In this document: in pieces, positions 35,949-44,132 of the stretch
How the letters are laid out: every line of letters starts with the position of its first letter
How positions within the stretch are numbered: position 1 is the first letter of the stretch
Assembly (NCBI GenBank): GCA_030529845.1
Contig: JAUMWB010000001.1
Location: forward strand, 186,001-250,000
From: Rothia sp. (in: high G+C Gram-positive bacteria)
GTDB taxonomy: Bacteria; Actinomycetota; Actinomycetes; Actinomycetales; Micrococcaceae
Reading direction: 5' to 3'
DNA: 64,000 bases
Translations under genes and position numbers: made by a program
Notes under the pieces: model-generated
Databases searched by the model: none
Seen by the model: the letters and a program-made list of their open reading frames with translations, nothing else
Told to the model about the DNA's origin: nothing

Positions 35949-37370
35949 TTAGGCCAGCTGCCTGCCCCGAGTTTCAGGCAGTAGAAAGGTGGCGCCAGCT
36001 GCGGTGCAGAAGGCAAGGGAGAAGAGCACAAAGAGACCGGTTACACCCACCAGCGGTAGCAGGGCGGGCACCAGTAGGGGAGCAGTAATTGAGGCAAGTC
36101 GCCCGAACCCGGCCGCAGCACCGGTGCCCGAACCGCGCAGATGCCCCGGGTAGAGCTCGGGGCCGATAGCGTAGAGGGCGCCCCAGGCACCCAGGTTGAA
36201 GAAGGAGAGTAGACAGCCGCTGGCCACCAGCGCCCAGACCTCGCTGGATAGGCCGTAGGCTACCGCGGCCAGCGCGGAGCCCAGCAAAAAAGTAGCCAGG
36301 GTAGAGCGCCTGCCCCAGCGCTCAATGAGCCAGGCACTGACGGCGTAGCCGGGTAGTTGAGCCAGAGTCATGATCAGGGTAAAGGCGAACGAGCTGACCA
36401 GGCTAAAGCCCTGCTGTACCAGCAGGGAAGGAATCCAGATAAAGGCCCCGTAGTAGGCAAGGTTGATGCAGAACCAGATAACCCACAGGGCAGAGGTACG
36501 GCGGCGTAGAGCGGCTGACCAGATAGAGGGGGATTGGGCAAGCTCCGGGTGGGGCTGCCCGGCAGCGGCAGGGGCGGACGCCGTCCGCTCACCCCGAGCA
36601 CGCAAGGGCGGGGAAGCTACAAAACTGGCAACCACTGAGCGGGCGCGGTCGAGCTGCCCTCGTCGGGTGAGGTAGCGAACCGATTCGGGGAGGCCCCAGC
36701 GCACCACCAGGGCGTAGAGGGCAGGCACGCAACCGATAGCGAGCGCCCACCGCCAGCCGTCCTCGGAGCGGCTGACGATGAAGGTGCCGATGAGGGCCGC
36801 GAGAATCCAGCCAACTGCCCAGAAGGCTTCGAGAATAACCACCATGCGCCCGCGGACAGCCCGCGGAGCGAATTCAGAAATGTAGGTGGAGGCTACCGGC
36901 AGTTCGGCGCCCAGCCCCAGTCCCACGATAAAGCGCAGGACCAGTAGAACCGTGAAAGTGGTTGCCAGGGCGGAGAAGCCGGTGGCAAGACCGTAGACCA
37001 GAAGCGTGCCGGCAAAGATTGCGCGCCGCCCGAACTTATCTGATAAGCGCCCGCCCAAGGTCGCACCGATGGCCATGCCCAAGAAGCCGATTGACCCCAG
37101 TAGGGAAGCCTGCCCGGAGCTAATACCCCAGTGGGCTATGAGGGCGGCCATGACAAAAGAAATCAGGCCGATATCCATGGCATCGAGCGCCCAACCAATA
37201 CCGGTTACTCCCAGCAGGCGGGCGTGACGGCGGGTAACGGGCAGCTGGTCGAGGGTAGCGGTGAGCTGTTCGGCATTCAGGGAGTCGGTGTTGAGGGCGT
37301 CGGCAGTCGTGGCGGTAGCGCGGTTGCCGGGTGTGGACGCCCGGGGCTGGTTTTCGTGCGGGGAAGTCAT
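35949..37370 (-). CDS. MFS permease, sugar-porter/organic-acid type
   Basis: 473 residues with twelve membrane helices. The N-terminal ~38 residues are a hydrophilic Thr/Ala/Asn-rich tail. Signatures: IGWALDAMDIGLISFVMAAL in helix 1, GGRLSDKFGRRAIFAG between helices 2 and 3, RFIVGLGLGAELPVASTYISEFAPRAVRGRMVV, and in the second half SAWLIERWGRRSTLA. The D-x-x-D pattern in helix 1 is like that of the aromatic acid and niacin-type porters. Substrate not assignable from sequence. Confidence 0.84.
   Translation of the reverse strand: MTSPHENQPRASTPGNRATATTADALNTDSLNAEQLTATLDQLPVTRRHARLLGVTGIGWALDAMDIGLISFVMAALIAHWGISSGQASLLGSIGFLGMAIGATLGGRLSDKFGRRAIFAGTLLVYGLATGFSALATTFTVLLVLRFIVGLGLGAELPVASTYISEFAPRAVRGRMVVILEAFWAVGWILAALIGTFIVSRSEDGWRWALAIGCVPALYALVVRWGLPESVRYLTRRGQLDRARSVVASFVASPPLRARGERTASAPAAAGQPHPELAQSPSIWSAALRRRTSALWVIWFCINLAYYGAFIWIPSLLVQQGFSLVSSFAFTLIMTLAQLPGYAVSAWLIERWGRRSTLATFLLGSALAAVAYGLSSEVWALVASGCLLSFFNLGAWGALYAIGPELYPGHLRGSGTGAAAGFGRLASITAPLLVPALLPLVGVTGLFVLFSLAFCTAAGATFLLPETRGRQLA
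36574..36588. repeat. Example of the abundant nonamer GCGGACGCC as an inverted pair
   Basis: GCGGACGCCGTCCGC places the nonamer next to the inverted core, giving an odd palindrome inside the MFS gene. The nonamer or its complement GGCGTCCGC occurs about two dozen times in the window; examples of positions are 3357, 3636, 4005, 5789, 6254, 6602, 6912, 9379, 18267, 18754, 21108, 29935, 30947, 35447, 38644, 41342, 42053, 51682, 54168, 54805, 55273, 57080 and 62383. Confidence 0.85.
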
Positions 37371-37521
37371 GTTGCTCAGGGGGCAGGGAGTAAGGTCACA
37401 CTGACGTTATCAGCAGGGGCTCGGGGAAGGCCCCGCACCCGACCAGATAGCGGGAATAAGTCACAATATGACGGTTACAGACCCCAGCCGTGCTATAACT
37501 TGAAGTGTAAAAGAAAAATAT

Positions 37522-37651
37522 CGTGCTCCGGGACCCGGTGAAAATCCGAACCTGCGGTGACAGCCCGCTAATTGACGGCACACATCAGTGCCCGATACCT
37601 GCAAGGTGAAATTCCTTGGCAGACAGTACAGTCTGGATGGAAGGTAGCACG
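37522..37651 (+). ncRNA. FMN riboswitch (RFN element)
   Basis: The closing stem CGTGCT (37522-) pairs with AGCACG (to 37650). Conserved RFN blocks occur in order: CCGGTGAAAATCCG, ACCTGCGGT, AGCCCGC, then GCAAGGTGAAATTCCTTGGC, GACAGT and GTCTGGATGG. The aptamer binds flavin mononucleotide and represses the downstream gene. The spacing and order of all five conserved blocks make the identification firm. Confidence 0.96.
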
Positions 37652-37764
37652 AGCAAACCGTAAGGTGCCCCTACTGGTACCTGCCGTACCCGCTTGCCCG
37701 GCCCACCGGCGTCCTCACCGACGCCACCCACGGCCCCGCACAGACCGGGTACCCTCGATTTGTT

Positions 37765-37795
37765 CTCCCGGAGCCACTCGCTTTGGGAGTTTTTT
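37765..37795 (+). promoter_or_regulatory. Expression platform of the FMN riboswitch
   Basis: CTCCC (37765-37769) pairs with GGGAG (37785-37789), which is also the ribosome site seven bases before the pnuX ATG; TTTTTT (37790-37795) fills the gap. The same hairpin can hide the ribosome site and act as an intrinsic terminator stem. Confidence 0.65.
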
Positions 37796-38506
37796 ATGGA
37801 TTTCTTGCGGTGGCTCTTCGACGCTCAAATTGCGATTGGCGAAAACCAGTCTCTCTTGGTGCGCGAAGTCCTTGGCAACATCTTCGGCCTACTATCAGCC
37901 CTCGGCGGTATGCGCCGCAAAGCCTGGGCCTGGCCCGTCGGCATTCTCGGCAACCTGCTTCTACTCACCGTCTTTTTGGGTACCCTCTTCGGGGCAACCT
38001 ATGGTACCGCTAACCTTTTGGGGCAGGCAGGGCGACAAATTATGTTCATCGCCGTCTCCATCTGGGGCTGGTACCGCTGGAACCAGACCCGCAAGACCGG
38101 CGTTGCAGGTCAGGCCGCGGTCGTGCCCCAGTGGGCCAGCTGGCGCGAACGAGCTTTCATGGTCGCCTTTATGCTGATCGGCACCGGCGTGCTCACCCCC
38201 ATCTTCCGTGCCCTGGGCTCCTACGAGCCGGTTTGGTCAGACGCCTGGATCTTCACCGGCTCCTTACTGGCGACCTACGGCATGGCTAAGGGCTGGGTAG
38301 AATTCTGGCTGGTCTGGGTCGCCGTGGACGTGGTCGGCGTGCCCCTGCTCTGGTCCGCAGGCTACTACGCCAGCGCCTTCATGTACCTCTTCTACGGGGC
38401 CTTCACCCTCACCGGTTTCTTCGTCTGGTGGTGCACCCGCAACCGCGAGGCCGGCAAGGTCGAAGTTGAAACAGGCTTTCCCGACCCCACCGTAGAGGTT
38501 CGCTAG
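37796..38506 (+). CDS. pnuX: Riboflavin transporter of the PnuC-like family (PnuX/RibM type)
   Basis: 236 residues from the ATG at 37796; an upstream in-frame start at 37694 would run through the expression platform. About seven membrane segments, with the PnuC landmarks IGENQSLLVREVLGNIFGLLSALGGMRRKAWAWPVGILGNLL and SIWGWYRWNQTRK. PnuC homologues transport nicotinamide riboside, but those placed behind an FMN riboswitch in actinobacteria import riboflavin. The riboswitch here is the main evidence for substrate. Confidence 0.86.
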   Translation: MDFLRWLFDAQIAIGENQSLLVREVLGNIFGLLSALGGMRRKAWAWPVGILGNLLLLTVFLGTLFGATYGTANLLGQAGRQIMFIAVSIWGWYRWNQTRKTGVAGQAAVVPQWASWRERAFMVAFMLIGTGVLTPIFRALGSYEPVWSDAWIFTGSLLATYGMAKGWVEFWLVWVAVDVVGVPLLWSAGYYASAFMYLFYGAFTLTGFFVWWCTRNREAGKVEVETGFPDPTVEVR

Positions 38507-38508
38507 GC

Positions 38509-38722
38509 ATGTCGCCCAAGGCTCATCTTCCTGAAGCGCCGCGCACTGATACCCAGCTCACCGACACCCAGGCCATGCAGCTTGCCCTCGACTGCGCTCG
38601 CAAGGGCGTTCGCGGGGCTAACCCCCTGGTTGGCGCCGTGATTGCGGACGCCACCGGGCAGGTGCTTGCCACCGGCTGGCACCGCGGCGCTGGAAACCGT
38701 GGTGGCTCTCAAGCAGGTCTAA
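38509..38722 (+). pseudogene. ribD: Remnant of ribD (riboflavin deaminase domain)
   Basis: The first 65 codons read as the RibD deaminase start: QAMQLALDCARKGVRGANPLVGAVIADATGQVLATGWHRGAG. At the point where the zinc-ligand HAE motif should come, the frame shifts: the continuation E-T-V-V-A-L-K-Q-V is found in the next frame (38693-38719) and then TAA. The rest of RibD (about 280 residues) is missing. It follows pnuX by two bases, so it was probably part of a riboswitch-controlled operon. Confidence 0.8.
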
Positions 38723-38758
38723 AACCCGCAAACAGGGTAAGCTGGTGCGCAGATCATC

Positions 38759-40120
38759 ATGACACACGAAGCACCTACCTATAAACTGCTGGCTCTGCTG
38801 GGGGATTCACTAATCCGCAGCGGAGCCAGCTCTGCAACGACCACCAAAACCCTGCTCGCGGTCAGTTCAGCTGCGGGCCTGAGCGGGGTGACCGTCAGCG
38901 TCACCATGGGCCAGCTGATTATCAGCGACTCCCGCGGTGAAAACCAGCTACCCTACACCGAAATCTTTGATATCACCCCGGGTAGCCTGGCTATCCAGTG
39001 GCGGTCAAAGACCGAAAAAATCATTGAGGGTCTGCTGACCCGGGACATCAGCACCGAGCAAGCTATCGATCTTTTAGAGGAAGAAGACACCAGCCTGCAC
39101 CCGGTGCACTGGGGTTTTTCCTTGCTGGGTTCTGGCCTGCTGGGTATTGGTTTCAGTCAGCTCCTGGGCGCGGGGAACGCAACAACCGTGGGCGCCTTTT
39201 TGGCGTCCGTACTGGTGGCAGCGGTCTACCGCTGGGTCAAAATCGCACGTGCCCCCGGTATCTTCCGCTACGCCTTGGCTGGGTTTGTTGCGGTCGTGGT
39301 CGCCACTATCTTCAACCTGGTTTCTCCGATTGGGGCGGACGTTGCCATCACCGTTGTTTCGTCCCTCGCCGCCTACTTGGCGGGGGTCGCCGCCTATGCC
39401 GCGGTGCAGGACTCCATCATGGGCTGGTACCTGTCTGCGGTAGGACGCCTGCTGGATGCCCTCATGTGTACGGCAGGTTTGGTCACGGGGGTGGCTCTCG
39501 GCATCGGGGTAGCTGGCTGGTTTGTCGATGACGAGTTTAGGTTCATCCGCACCCTCGATGCTGAAACCACGCAGATTATTGACCCCCTGCTAGGGGCTGC
39601 CCTGGTGAGTTTGGGCTTTGCCCTGACCTGCGGCGGTAAGAAGATTCAGCTGCTCATACTGACCATAATGGGGGCGCTAGCCTATGGTCTTCTGCTGCTG
39701 ACCGGCAACATGGGCCTGAGCTCCTACGGCGCTATTGCCCTGACCGCGGTGCTGGTAGGTGGGGCCTGCGTCCTTCTCTCTAAGCCCCTGCATCTGACCT
39801 CCAACGCGATTATGACGGTGGCCTTTCTGCCTCTCTTCCCGGGAATGCTCATCTACCAGGGCATCTTGGGCACCATCTTCGCTACTGATGGTGCCGTTGA
39901 AACTCTGGGGGAGGCGTTGCTGACTACCTACTGCCTGTCGGTGGGCGGAACCGCAGGTCAGTACCTGGTCTCTGAGCTCCTGTGGGGTGCGCGGCGTGCC
40001 CAGTTCAGCAAAATTAAGCCCGGTGAAAAGTTCGATAAGGTCATGGTCGATGAATTCAACGCCCAAGACATCATCTTGCCGGTCTTCAGCAAGCCCTTTT
40101 CAAAAGTGACCGAAAGATGA
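38759..40120 (+). CDS. thrE: Threonine/serine exporter ThrE
   Basis: 453 residues, with the two ThrE domains fused. N-terminal cytoplasmic part: LLALLGDSLIRSGASSATTTKTLLAVSSAAGL and VTVSVTMGQLIISD (substrate-translocating hydrolase-like domain), followed by ten membrane helices. The second half begins around GSGLLGIGFSQLLG. ThrE exports threonine and serine in Corynebacterium. A TAAGCT box lies about 15 nt upstream. The gene lies between the ribD remnant and hisE. Confidence 0.9.
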   Translation: MTHEAPTYKLLALLGDSLIRSGASSATTTKTLLAVSSAAGLSGVTVSVTMGQLIISDSRGENQLPYTEIFDITPGSLAIQWRSKTEKIIEGLLTRDISTEQAIDLLEEEDTSLHPVHWGFSLLGSGLLGIGFSQLLGAGNATTVGAFLASVLVAAVYRWVKIARAPGIFRYALAGFVAVVVATIFNLVSPIGADVAITVVSSLAAYLAGVAAYAAVQDSIMGWYLSAVGRLLDALMCTAGLVTGVALGIGVAGWFVDDEFRFIRTLDAETTQIIDPLLGAALVSLGFALTCGGKKIQLLILTIMGALAYGLLLLTGNMGLSSYGAIALTAVLVGGACVLLSKPLHLTSNAIMTVAFLPLFPGMLIYQGILGTIFATDGAVETLGEALLTTYCLSVGGTAGQYLVSELLWGARRAQFSKIKPGEKFDKVMVDEFNAQDIILPVFSKPFSKVTER

Positions 40121-40174
40121 AATCTAGATCGGTCCGGTAACGCCCCCGCTTCAAAGAGCGGTACTCTAGAAACC

Positions 40175-40438
40175 GTGAAGAACTTTGAAACCCTATTCGC
40201 AGAACTGACCGAAAAGGCAGCAACCCGCCCCGAGGGCTCCGGCACCGTCGCTGAACTCGACAAGGGTGTTCACTTTATCGGCAAGAAAATTGTTGAAGAA
40301 GCAGCCGAGGTCTGGATGGCCGCTGAATTCCAGTCTGATGCCGAGTTCGCCGAAGAGGCTTCACAGCTGATTTACCATTTGCAGTGCATGATGATCGCCA
40401 AGGGACTGACTCCCGAAGATATCTACAAGTACCTCTAA
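40175..40438 (+). CDS. hisE: Phosphoribosyl-ATP pyrophosphatase
   Basis: 87 residues, a single-domain His[37 protein letters not shown] (metal-binding Glu cluster) and [23 protein letters not shown]. Second step of histidine synthesis. The GTG start has no ribosome site but a TACTCT box begins 13 nt upstream, so the message may be leaderless. hisG follows after 24 nt. Confidence 0.95.
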   Translation: MKNFETLFAELTEKAATRPEGSGTVAELDKGVHFIGKKIVEEAAEVWMAAEFQSDAEFAEEASQLIYHLQCMMIAKGLTPEDIYKYL

Positions 40439-40462
40439 ACCACCACTGCAAAGGAAAAACTT

Positions 40463-41308
40463 ATGCTGCGCGTTGCAGTTCCTAACAAGGGCATGCTCTC
40501 TCAGGCTGCCATCACCATGCTGACCGAAGCGGGCTACCTTCAGCGCCGCGACTCCCGCGAGCTGGTGCTCGTTGACCAGGACAACGAGGTCGAATTCTTC
40601 TACCTGCGCCCCCGCGACATCGCCGTGTACGTGGGTGAGGGTACCCTGGATGTCGGTATCACCGGTCGCGACCTGCTGCTCGACTCCGGCACCCACGCTG
40701 AGGAAGCGCTCAAGCTCGATTTTGCTCGCTCCACCTTCCGCCTGGCCGGGCCCGCCGGTACCTACACCGACCCGTCTGAACTTGAGGGCAAGCGTATTGC
40801 CACCAGCTACAAGCGCCTGCTGACCGACTACCTGGAACGCTCCGGTATCAATGCCTCAGTGGTACGCCTGGACGGTGCCATTGAGTCCTCGATTCGCCTT
40901 GGCGTTGCCGATGCCATCGCTGACGTCGTGGAAACCGGCAACACCATGCGCGCTGCCGGTCTTGAACCTTTTGGCGACCCGATTATGCGCTCTGAGGCGC
41001 TGCTGATTAAGCGCCCCGGCGTTGAGGACCACGCCGGTCTTGAGCGCCTACAGCGCCGCCTGCAGGGTGTGCTGATTGCCCGCCAGTACGTGATGATTGA
41101 TTACAACATCGAAGAGGCTAACCTGGACGCGGCTAAGGAACTGACCCCCGGCCTGGAGGCCCCCACTATTTCACCGCTCTCGCGTGAGGGATGGGTAGCT
41201 GTGCGTTCTATGGTGCCGCGTAAGGCTGCCAATAAGGTCATGGATTCCCTCTACGAGACCGGCGGCCGCGGCATCCTGGTCACCGCCATTCAGGCCGCCC
41301 GCCTGTAG
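40463..41308 (+). CDS. hisG: ATP phosphoribosyltransferase (long form)
   Basis: 281 residues including the C-terminal PII-like regulatory domain, so the long, feedback-regulated form. Motifs: LRVAVPNKGMLSQAAITMLTEAGY, DIAVYVGEGTLDVGITGRDLL, KRIATSYKRLLTDYLE and IADVVETGNTMRAAGLE (PRPP loop). First step of histidine synthesis. AGGAAAA ribosome site. Co-transcribed with hisE. Confidence 0.96.
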   Translation: MLRVAVPNKGMLSQAAITMLTEAGYLQRRDSRELVLVDQDNEVEFFYLRPRDIAVYVGEGTLDVGITGRDLLLDSGTHAEEALKLDFARSTFRLAGPAGTYTDPSELEGKRIATSYKRLLTDYLERSGINASVVRLDGAIESSIRLGVADAIADVVETGNTMRAAGLEPFGDPIMRSEALLIKRPGVEDHAGLERLQRRLQGVLIARQYVMIDYNIEEANLDAAKELTPGLEAPTISPLSREGWVAVRSMVPRKAANKVMDSLYETGGRGILVTAIQAARL

Positions 41309-41389
41309 TCTTGCCCGGCGCCGTCCTTGCCCCTGATATGGGCGGACGCCGCCGCTTCAGTTTTTAATTCAAGGAAAGGGGGCGCGCCC

Positions 41390-42151
41390 GTGGGTGTTGC
41401 CATTCGTGTTATTCCGTGTCTTGATGTGGACGCCGGCCGCGTGGTCAAGGGCGTTAAGTTTGAGGGCCTGCGCGACGCTGGCGACCCGGTAGAACTCGCC
41501 AAGCGCTACAACGCTGAGGGCGCTGACGAGCTGACTTTTCTTGACGTGACGGCTTCGTCCTCTGACCGTCAGACCACTTTTGATGTGGTCTCTTCCACCG
41601 CTGAGCAGGTCTTTATTCCGCTGACCGTGGGCGGGGGAGTGCGCACCGCTGAGGACGTTGACCGTCTGCTGCGCACCGGGGCTGATAAGGCTTCAATCAA
41701 CACTGCTGCTATTGCCCGGCCTGAGGTGATTAACGAGATTACCGAGCGCTTCGGATCTCAGGTTTTGGTGCTCTCTGCCGATGCCAAGAAGTCGGATGCT
41801 ACTCCTTCTGGCTATGAGGTGACCACCCACGGCGGGCGTACGTCCACCGGCCTTGACCTGCTGGAGTGGGTTGCTGAAGCCCAGGAGCGCGGGGTGGGGG
41901 AGATCCTGCTGAACTCCATTGACGCCGACGGCACCAAGGCCGGTTTTGACCTGCCCATGATTCGGGCGGTGCGCTCCGTTGTCTCTGTACCCCTGATTGC
42001 TTCGGGTGGCGCGGGCGCTGCCGAGCACTTCCCGCCCGCCATCGAAGCAGGTGCGGACGCCGTGCTCGCCGCTTCTATCTTCCACTTCGGTGAGGTCAGC
42101 ATCGGGGAAGTGAAGGACGCAATCCGAGCTGCGGGGTACGAAGTACGGTAG
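41390..42151 (+). CDS. hisF: Imidazole glycerol phosphate synthase cyclase subunit
   Basis: 253 residues from GTG 41390, preceded by AAGGAAAGG. TIM barrel with [20 protein letters not shown] (catalytic Asp11), [33 protein letters not shown] and [15 protein letters not shown]. It closes the imidazole ring and releases AICAR, using ammonia from HisH, which is not in the window. The 81-nt gap from hisG carries a GCGGACGCC nonamer (41342). The second catalytic Asp sits in LSADAKK where relatives have SIDAR or similar. Confidence 0.95.
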   Translation: MGVAIRVIPCLDVDAGRVVKGVKFEGLRDAGDPVELAKRYNAEGADELTFLDVTASSSDRQTTFDVVSSTAEQVFIPLTVGGGVRTAEDVDRLLRTGADKASINTAAIARPEVINEITERFGSQVLVLSADAKKSDATPSGYEVTTHGGRTSTGLDLLEWVAEAQERGVGEILLNSIDADGTKAGFDLPMIRAVRSVVSVPLIASGGAGAAEHFPPAIEAGADAVLAASIFHFGEVSIGEVKDAIRAAGYEVR

Positions 42152-42188
42152 GAGAGGACGAGTAAGGCTCACCAGGCTCAGGCTTGAC

Positions 42189-42297
42189 GTGCCCTCGGGC
42201 TCGCGCTCGCTGCCGACCCTCTCGCCTGGTTCGCTTCGCTCACGAGGCGATTCACGCCAGCCCCGAGCCAGCAGCTTCGCCGCGAGCCCGAGAGCAC
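42189..42297. repeat. Palindromic repeat element, copy B
   Basis: Second copy of the element at 16787. The core between the arms matches copy A nearly base for base. Its outer arms GTGCCCTCGGGCTCGCG and CGCGAGCCCGAGAGCAC pair at 16 of 17 positions although they differ from the arms of copy A. It lies between the convergent ends of hisF and the zinc-ribbon gene and marks the left edge of the accessory island. Confidence 0.85.
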
Positions 42298-42299
42298 TT

Positions 42300-43346
42300 C
42301 TAATCTAATAAGTATGTTTCAGCATGGGAACAATCCTGCTCTTCGCGTTTCTGGAAAGGCACATCATCTAGTGCCTTTAGTACCCACTCAGGGTTCAATA
42401 TAAGGTCTCGCATTCCTAGCATATATCGACTGAAATATTCGTTACCCGCTGTTTGGATTCTTGTATCTAGAGCCATTGAGAATTTATCTTGAAGTCGATC
42501 AGGAATCGAGGTAGCAATTTCTCTCCAAACTAACTGCGTAGTATCAAGATAAGGGTTGGTAAATAAAGGTTTCGACCGAATTTTCGAAAATTTATCATTT
42601 TTGGGTTCAGGTTTCATGAACTCAGCGTGATCCAGTTTATTTTTAATAAATTGTGATTCCGATGATTTATGCGGTAAAAGAGGGATTGCAATTCGTTGGA
42701 CAGCTTCAATAGCTTTCGTTCCTAGTGCTAATGAGACACTACCTTCGTCTTCGTGTACATTGATATACCGGTAAATTCCACCAGATTCTATACCGAGGTC
42801 GGCAAGATACGAATCGCCAAAACTGCTTGAAGGCTCAGGGTTCACTCCTGGGGCAACCTTGCTGGCTTTACTAAGCTTTACACGATATAGGTAATACTGA
42901 GTTTCGGATGCTCTCTGGTTACCTAATTGGCGAAGCATATTTTCGATTGCAGCTTCGTATGTTCCCACATGAAGAGCCTTTGTTTTCTGTCTAGCTACCC
43001 ATTCTTCGACTGCGTGGGGATTTCCGGTGGAATTGCGCATATAGTTCTTTGCATTAGATGTTAGTTTTTCAGCTGGATCAAAGTGCGGGTCAGGCCAGTT
43101 TGTGTGCGTTGTCGTATGGTACCAGTTGAGATTTAGAACCTTGCTAATATCCGTGATTAAATCTGAGTGGTCCCAATCGTACACCGCTCGTCTCTGATGG
43201 TTTGACTCAATTCTGCAGGAAGGACATGTCTCTTTACCCTGTTCCCAGAGGTCAATCCATGAGTGCGGAAATGCCGCTCGATACTTGCAGTTTCTACACA
43301 GCAGTATTCGGTGTTTACTAAAATCAACTGGTCTCTCGATACCCAT
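42300..43346 (-). CDS. Zinc-ribbon protein of unknown function in low-GC island
   Basis: 348 residues, markedly lower GC than its neighbours, so probably acquired. An N-terminal zinc ribbon is clear: CxxC at 17-20 (LLCRNC) and 41-44 (TCPSC), followed by NHQRRAVYDWDHSDLI. The central part has an H-x-G-T stretch (KALHVGTYEAAIENML, about 123-138), then YYLYRVKLS and YRYINVHEDEGSVSLAL, a spacing reminiscent of ADP-ribosyltransferase or RES-type toxin folds, but this is only a resemblance. No membrane segment. I do not recognise the family. Context (restriction genes, toxin-antitoxin) suggests defence or conflict. Confidence 0.6.
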   Translation of the reverse strand: MGIERPVDFSKHRILLCRNCKYRAAFPHSWIDLWEQGKETCPSCRIESNHQRRAVYDWDHSDLITDISKVLNLNWYHTTTHTNWPDPHFDPAEKLTSNAKNYMRNSTGNPHAVEEWVARQKTKALHVGTYEAAIENMLRQLGNQRASETQYYLYRVKLSKASKVAPGVNPEPSSSFGDSYLADLGIESGGIYRYINVHEDEGSVSLALGTKAIEAVQRIAIPLLPHKSSESQFIKNKLDHAEFMKPEPKNDKFSKIRSKPLFTNPYLDTTQLVWREIATSIPDRLQDKFSMALDTRIQTAGNEYFSRYMLGMRDLILNPEWVLKALDDVPFQKREEQDCSHAETYLLD

Positions 43347-43576
43347 ATATAAATTATCTCAAATCAGTCAAGGTGGCTTTGCGAAAAGCAAAAAATAGAA
43401 ATAATCGGATGTCTCATGGTGCAGAAAGGCAGCAAGATTATTCGTTGAGCAATATTGTACTCAATGCCAGTCGAATGAGTTTAGCGGCATCAATGTCGAC
43501 CTTGACCTGCTCATGACTCGGGCAATGGGGCATATAACGAGGTTGCTTCATTTATCCCGATAATGTTTTGCCCCCC

Positions 43577-43605
43577 TTGCTGAGGCGTACGTAATTCCGT
43601 ATTGT
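43577..43605 (+). promoter_or_regulatory. Promoter of the yefM-yoeB operon
   Basis: TTGCTG (43577-43582) and TATTGT (43600-43605) separated by 17 nt. The -10 box begins exactly 13 nt before the ATG of the antitoxin. The spacer contains the near-palindrome TACGTAATTCCGTA (43588-43601), a possible autoregulatory operator. Confidence 0.65.
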
Positions 43606-43612
43606 TGGGGGT

Positions 43613-43855
43613 ATGACTACTATTTCAGTAACTAATGCCCGTAGTGATCTCTACCAGTTGGTTGACCAGGTCAACGCTGATTCGCACCCTGTCACCATTG
43701 CAGGAAAGCGAGGTAACGCTGTGTTAATTGGCGAAGATGATTGGCTGGCTATCCAAGAAACTCTATACCTCAGCTCTATCCCTGAAGTCCGAGAAAGTAT
43801 CCAGCAGGCTCGCAAGGAGCCTCTGAGCGAAGGCAGCACGGAGCTTCCTTGGTGA
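43613..43855 (+). CDS. yefM: Antitoxin of the YefM/Phd family
   Basis: 80 residues: TISVTNARSDLYQLVDQVNADSHPVTIAGKRGNAVLIGEDDWLAIQETLYL is the Phd/YefM DNA-binding dimer fold, and the C-terminal QQARKEPLSEGSTELPW is the toxin-wrapping tail. It neutralises the downstream toxin and should repress its own promoter. Its stop overlaps the toxin start in GTGA. Confidence 0.93.
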   Translation: MTTISVTNARSDLYQLVDQVNADSHPVTIAGKRGNAVLIGEDDWLAIQETLYLSSIPEVRESIQQARKEPLSEGSTELPW

Positions 43856-44115
43856 GCTGGAAACTGATTTACTCCAAGCAAGCGCAAAAGGACGCGCTCA
43901 AACTCAAACGTTCTGGCTTGCAACCTAAGGCTCAGAAGCTGCTAGAGGTAATTGCTGAAAATCCTTGGCAGAACCCTCCACGCTACGAAAAACTCGTTGG
44001 AGACATGGCGGGCTTGTATTCCAGACGAATCAACGTTCAGCACAGACTTGTTTATGACGTGTTCGAAGAGGAACACACTGTCCATGTGCTAAAAATGTGG
44101 ACCCACTACGAGTAA
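43852..44115 (+). CDS. yoeB: Toxin of the YoeB family (ribosome-dependent mRNA interferase)
   Basis: 87 residues from GTG 43852. Family core is visible: SWKLIYSKQAQKDALKLKRSGL, NPPRYEKLVGDMAGLYSRRINVQHRLVYDV and the C-terminal KMWTHYE. The catalytic residues of YoeB (Glu in EKL region, Arg of SRRINxQHR, His and Tyr at the C-terminus) appear intact. It cleaves mRNA in the ribosomal A site when the antitoxin is lost. Confidence 0.94.
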   Translation: MSWKLIYSKQAQKDALKLKRSGLQPKAQKLLEVIAENPWQNPPRYEKLVGDMAGLYSRRINVQHRLVYDVFEEEHTVHVLKMWTHYE

Positions 44116-44132
44116 TACAGTGCAGATTCCTT

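Noticed and set aside
37694-37795. Upstream start for the riboflavin transporter
   Set aside because: The extra residues would be encoded by the riboswitch expression platform; the ATG at 37796 has the proper ribosome site.
43490-43535. Sequence GACCTGCTCATGACTCGGGCAATG resembles part of hisF (about 41948)
   Set aside because: Only about 20 of 24 bases match and no flanking similarity is convincing, so a hisF fragment cannot be supported.
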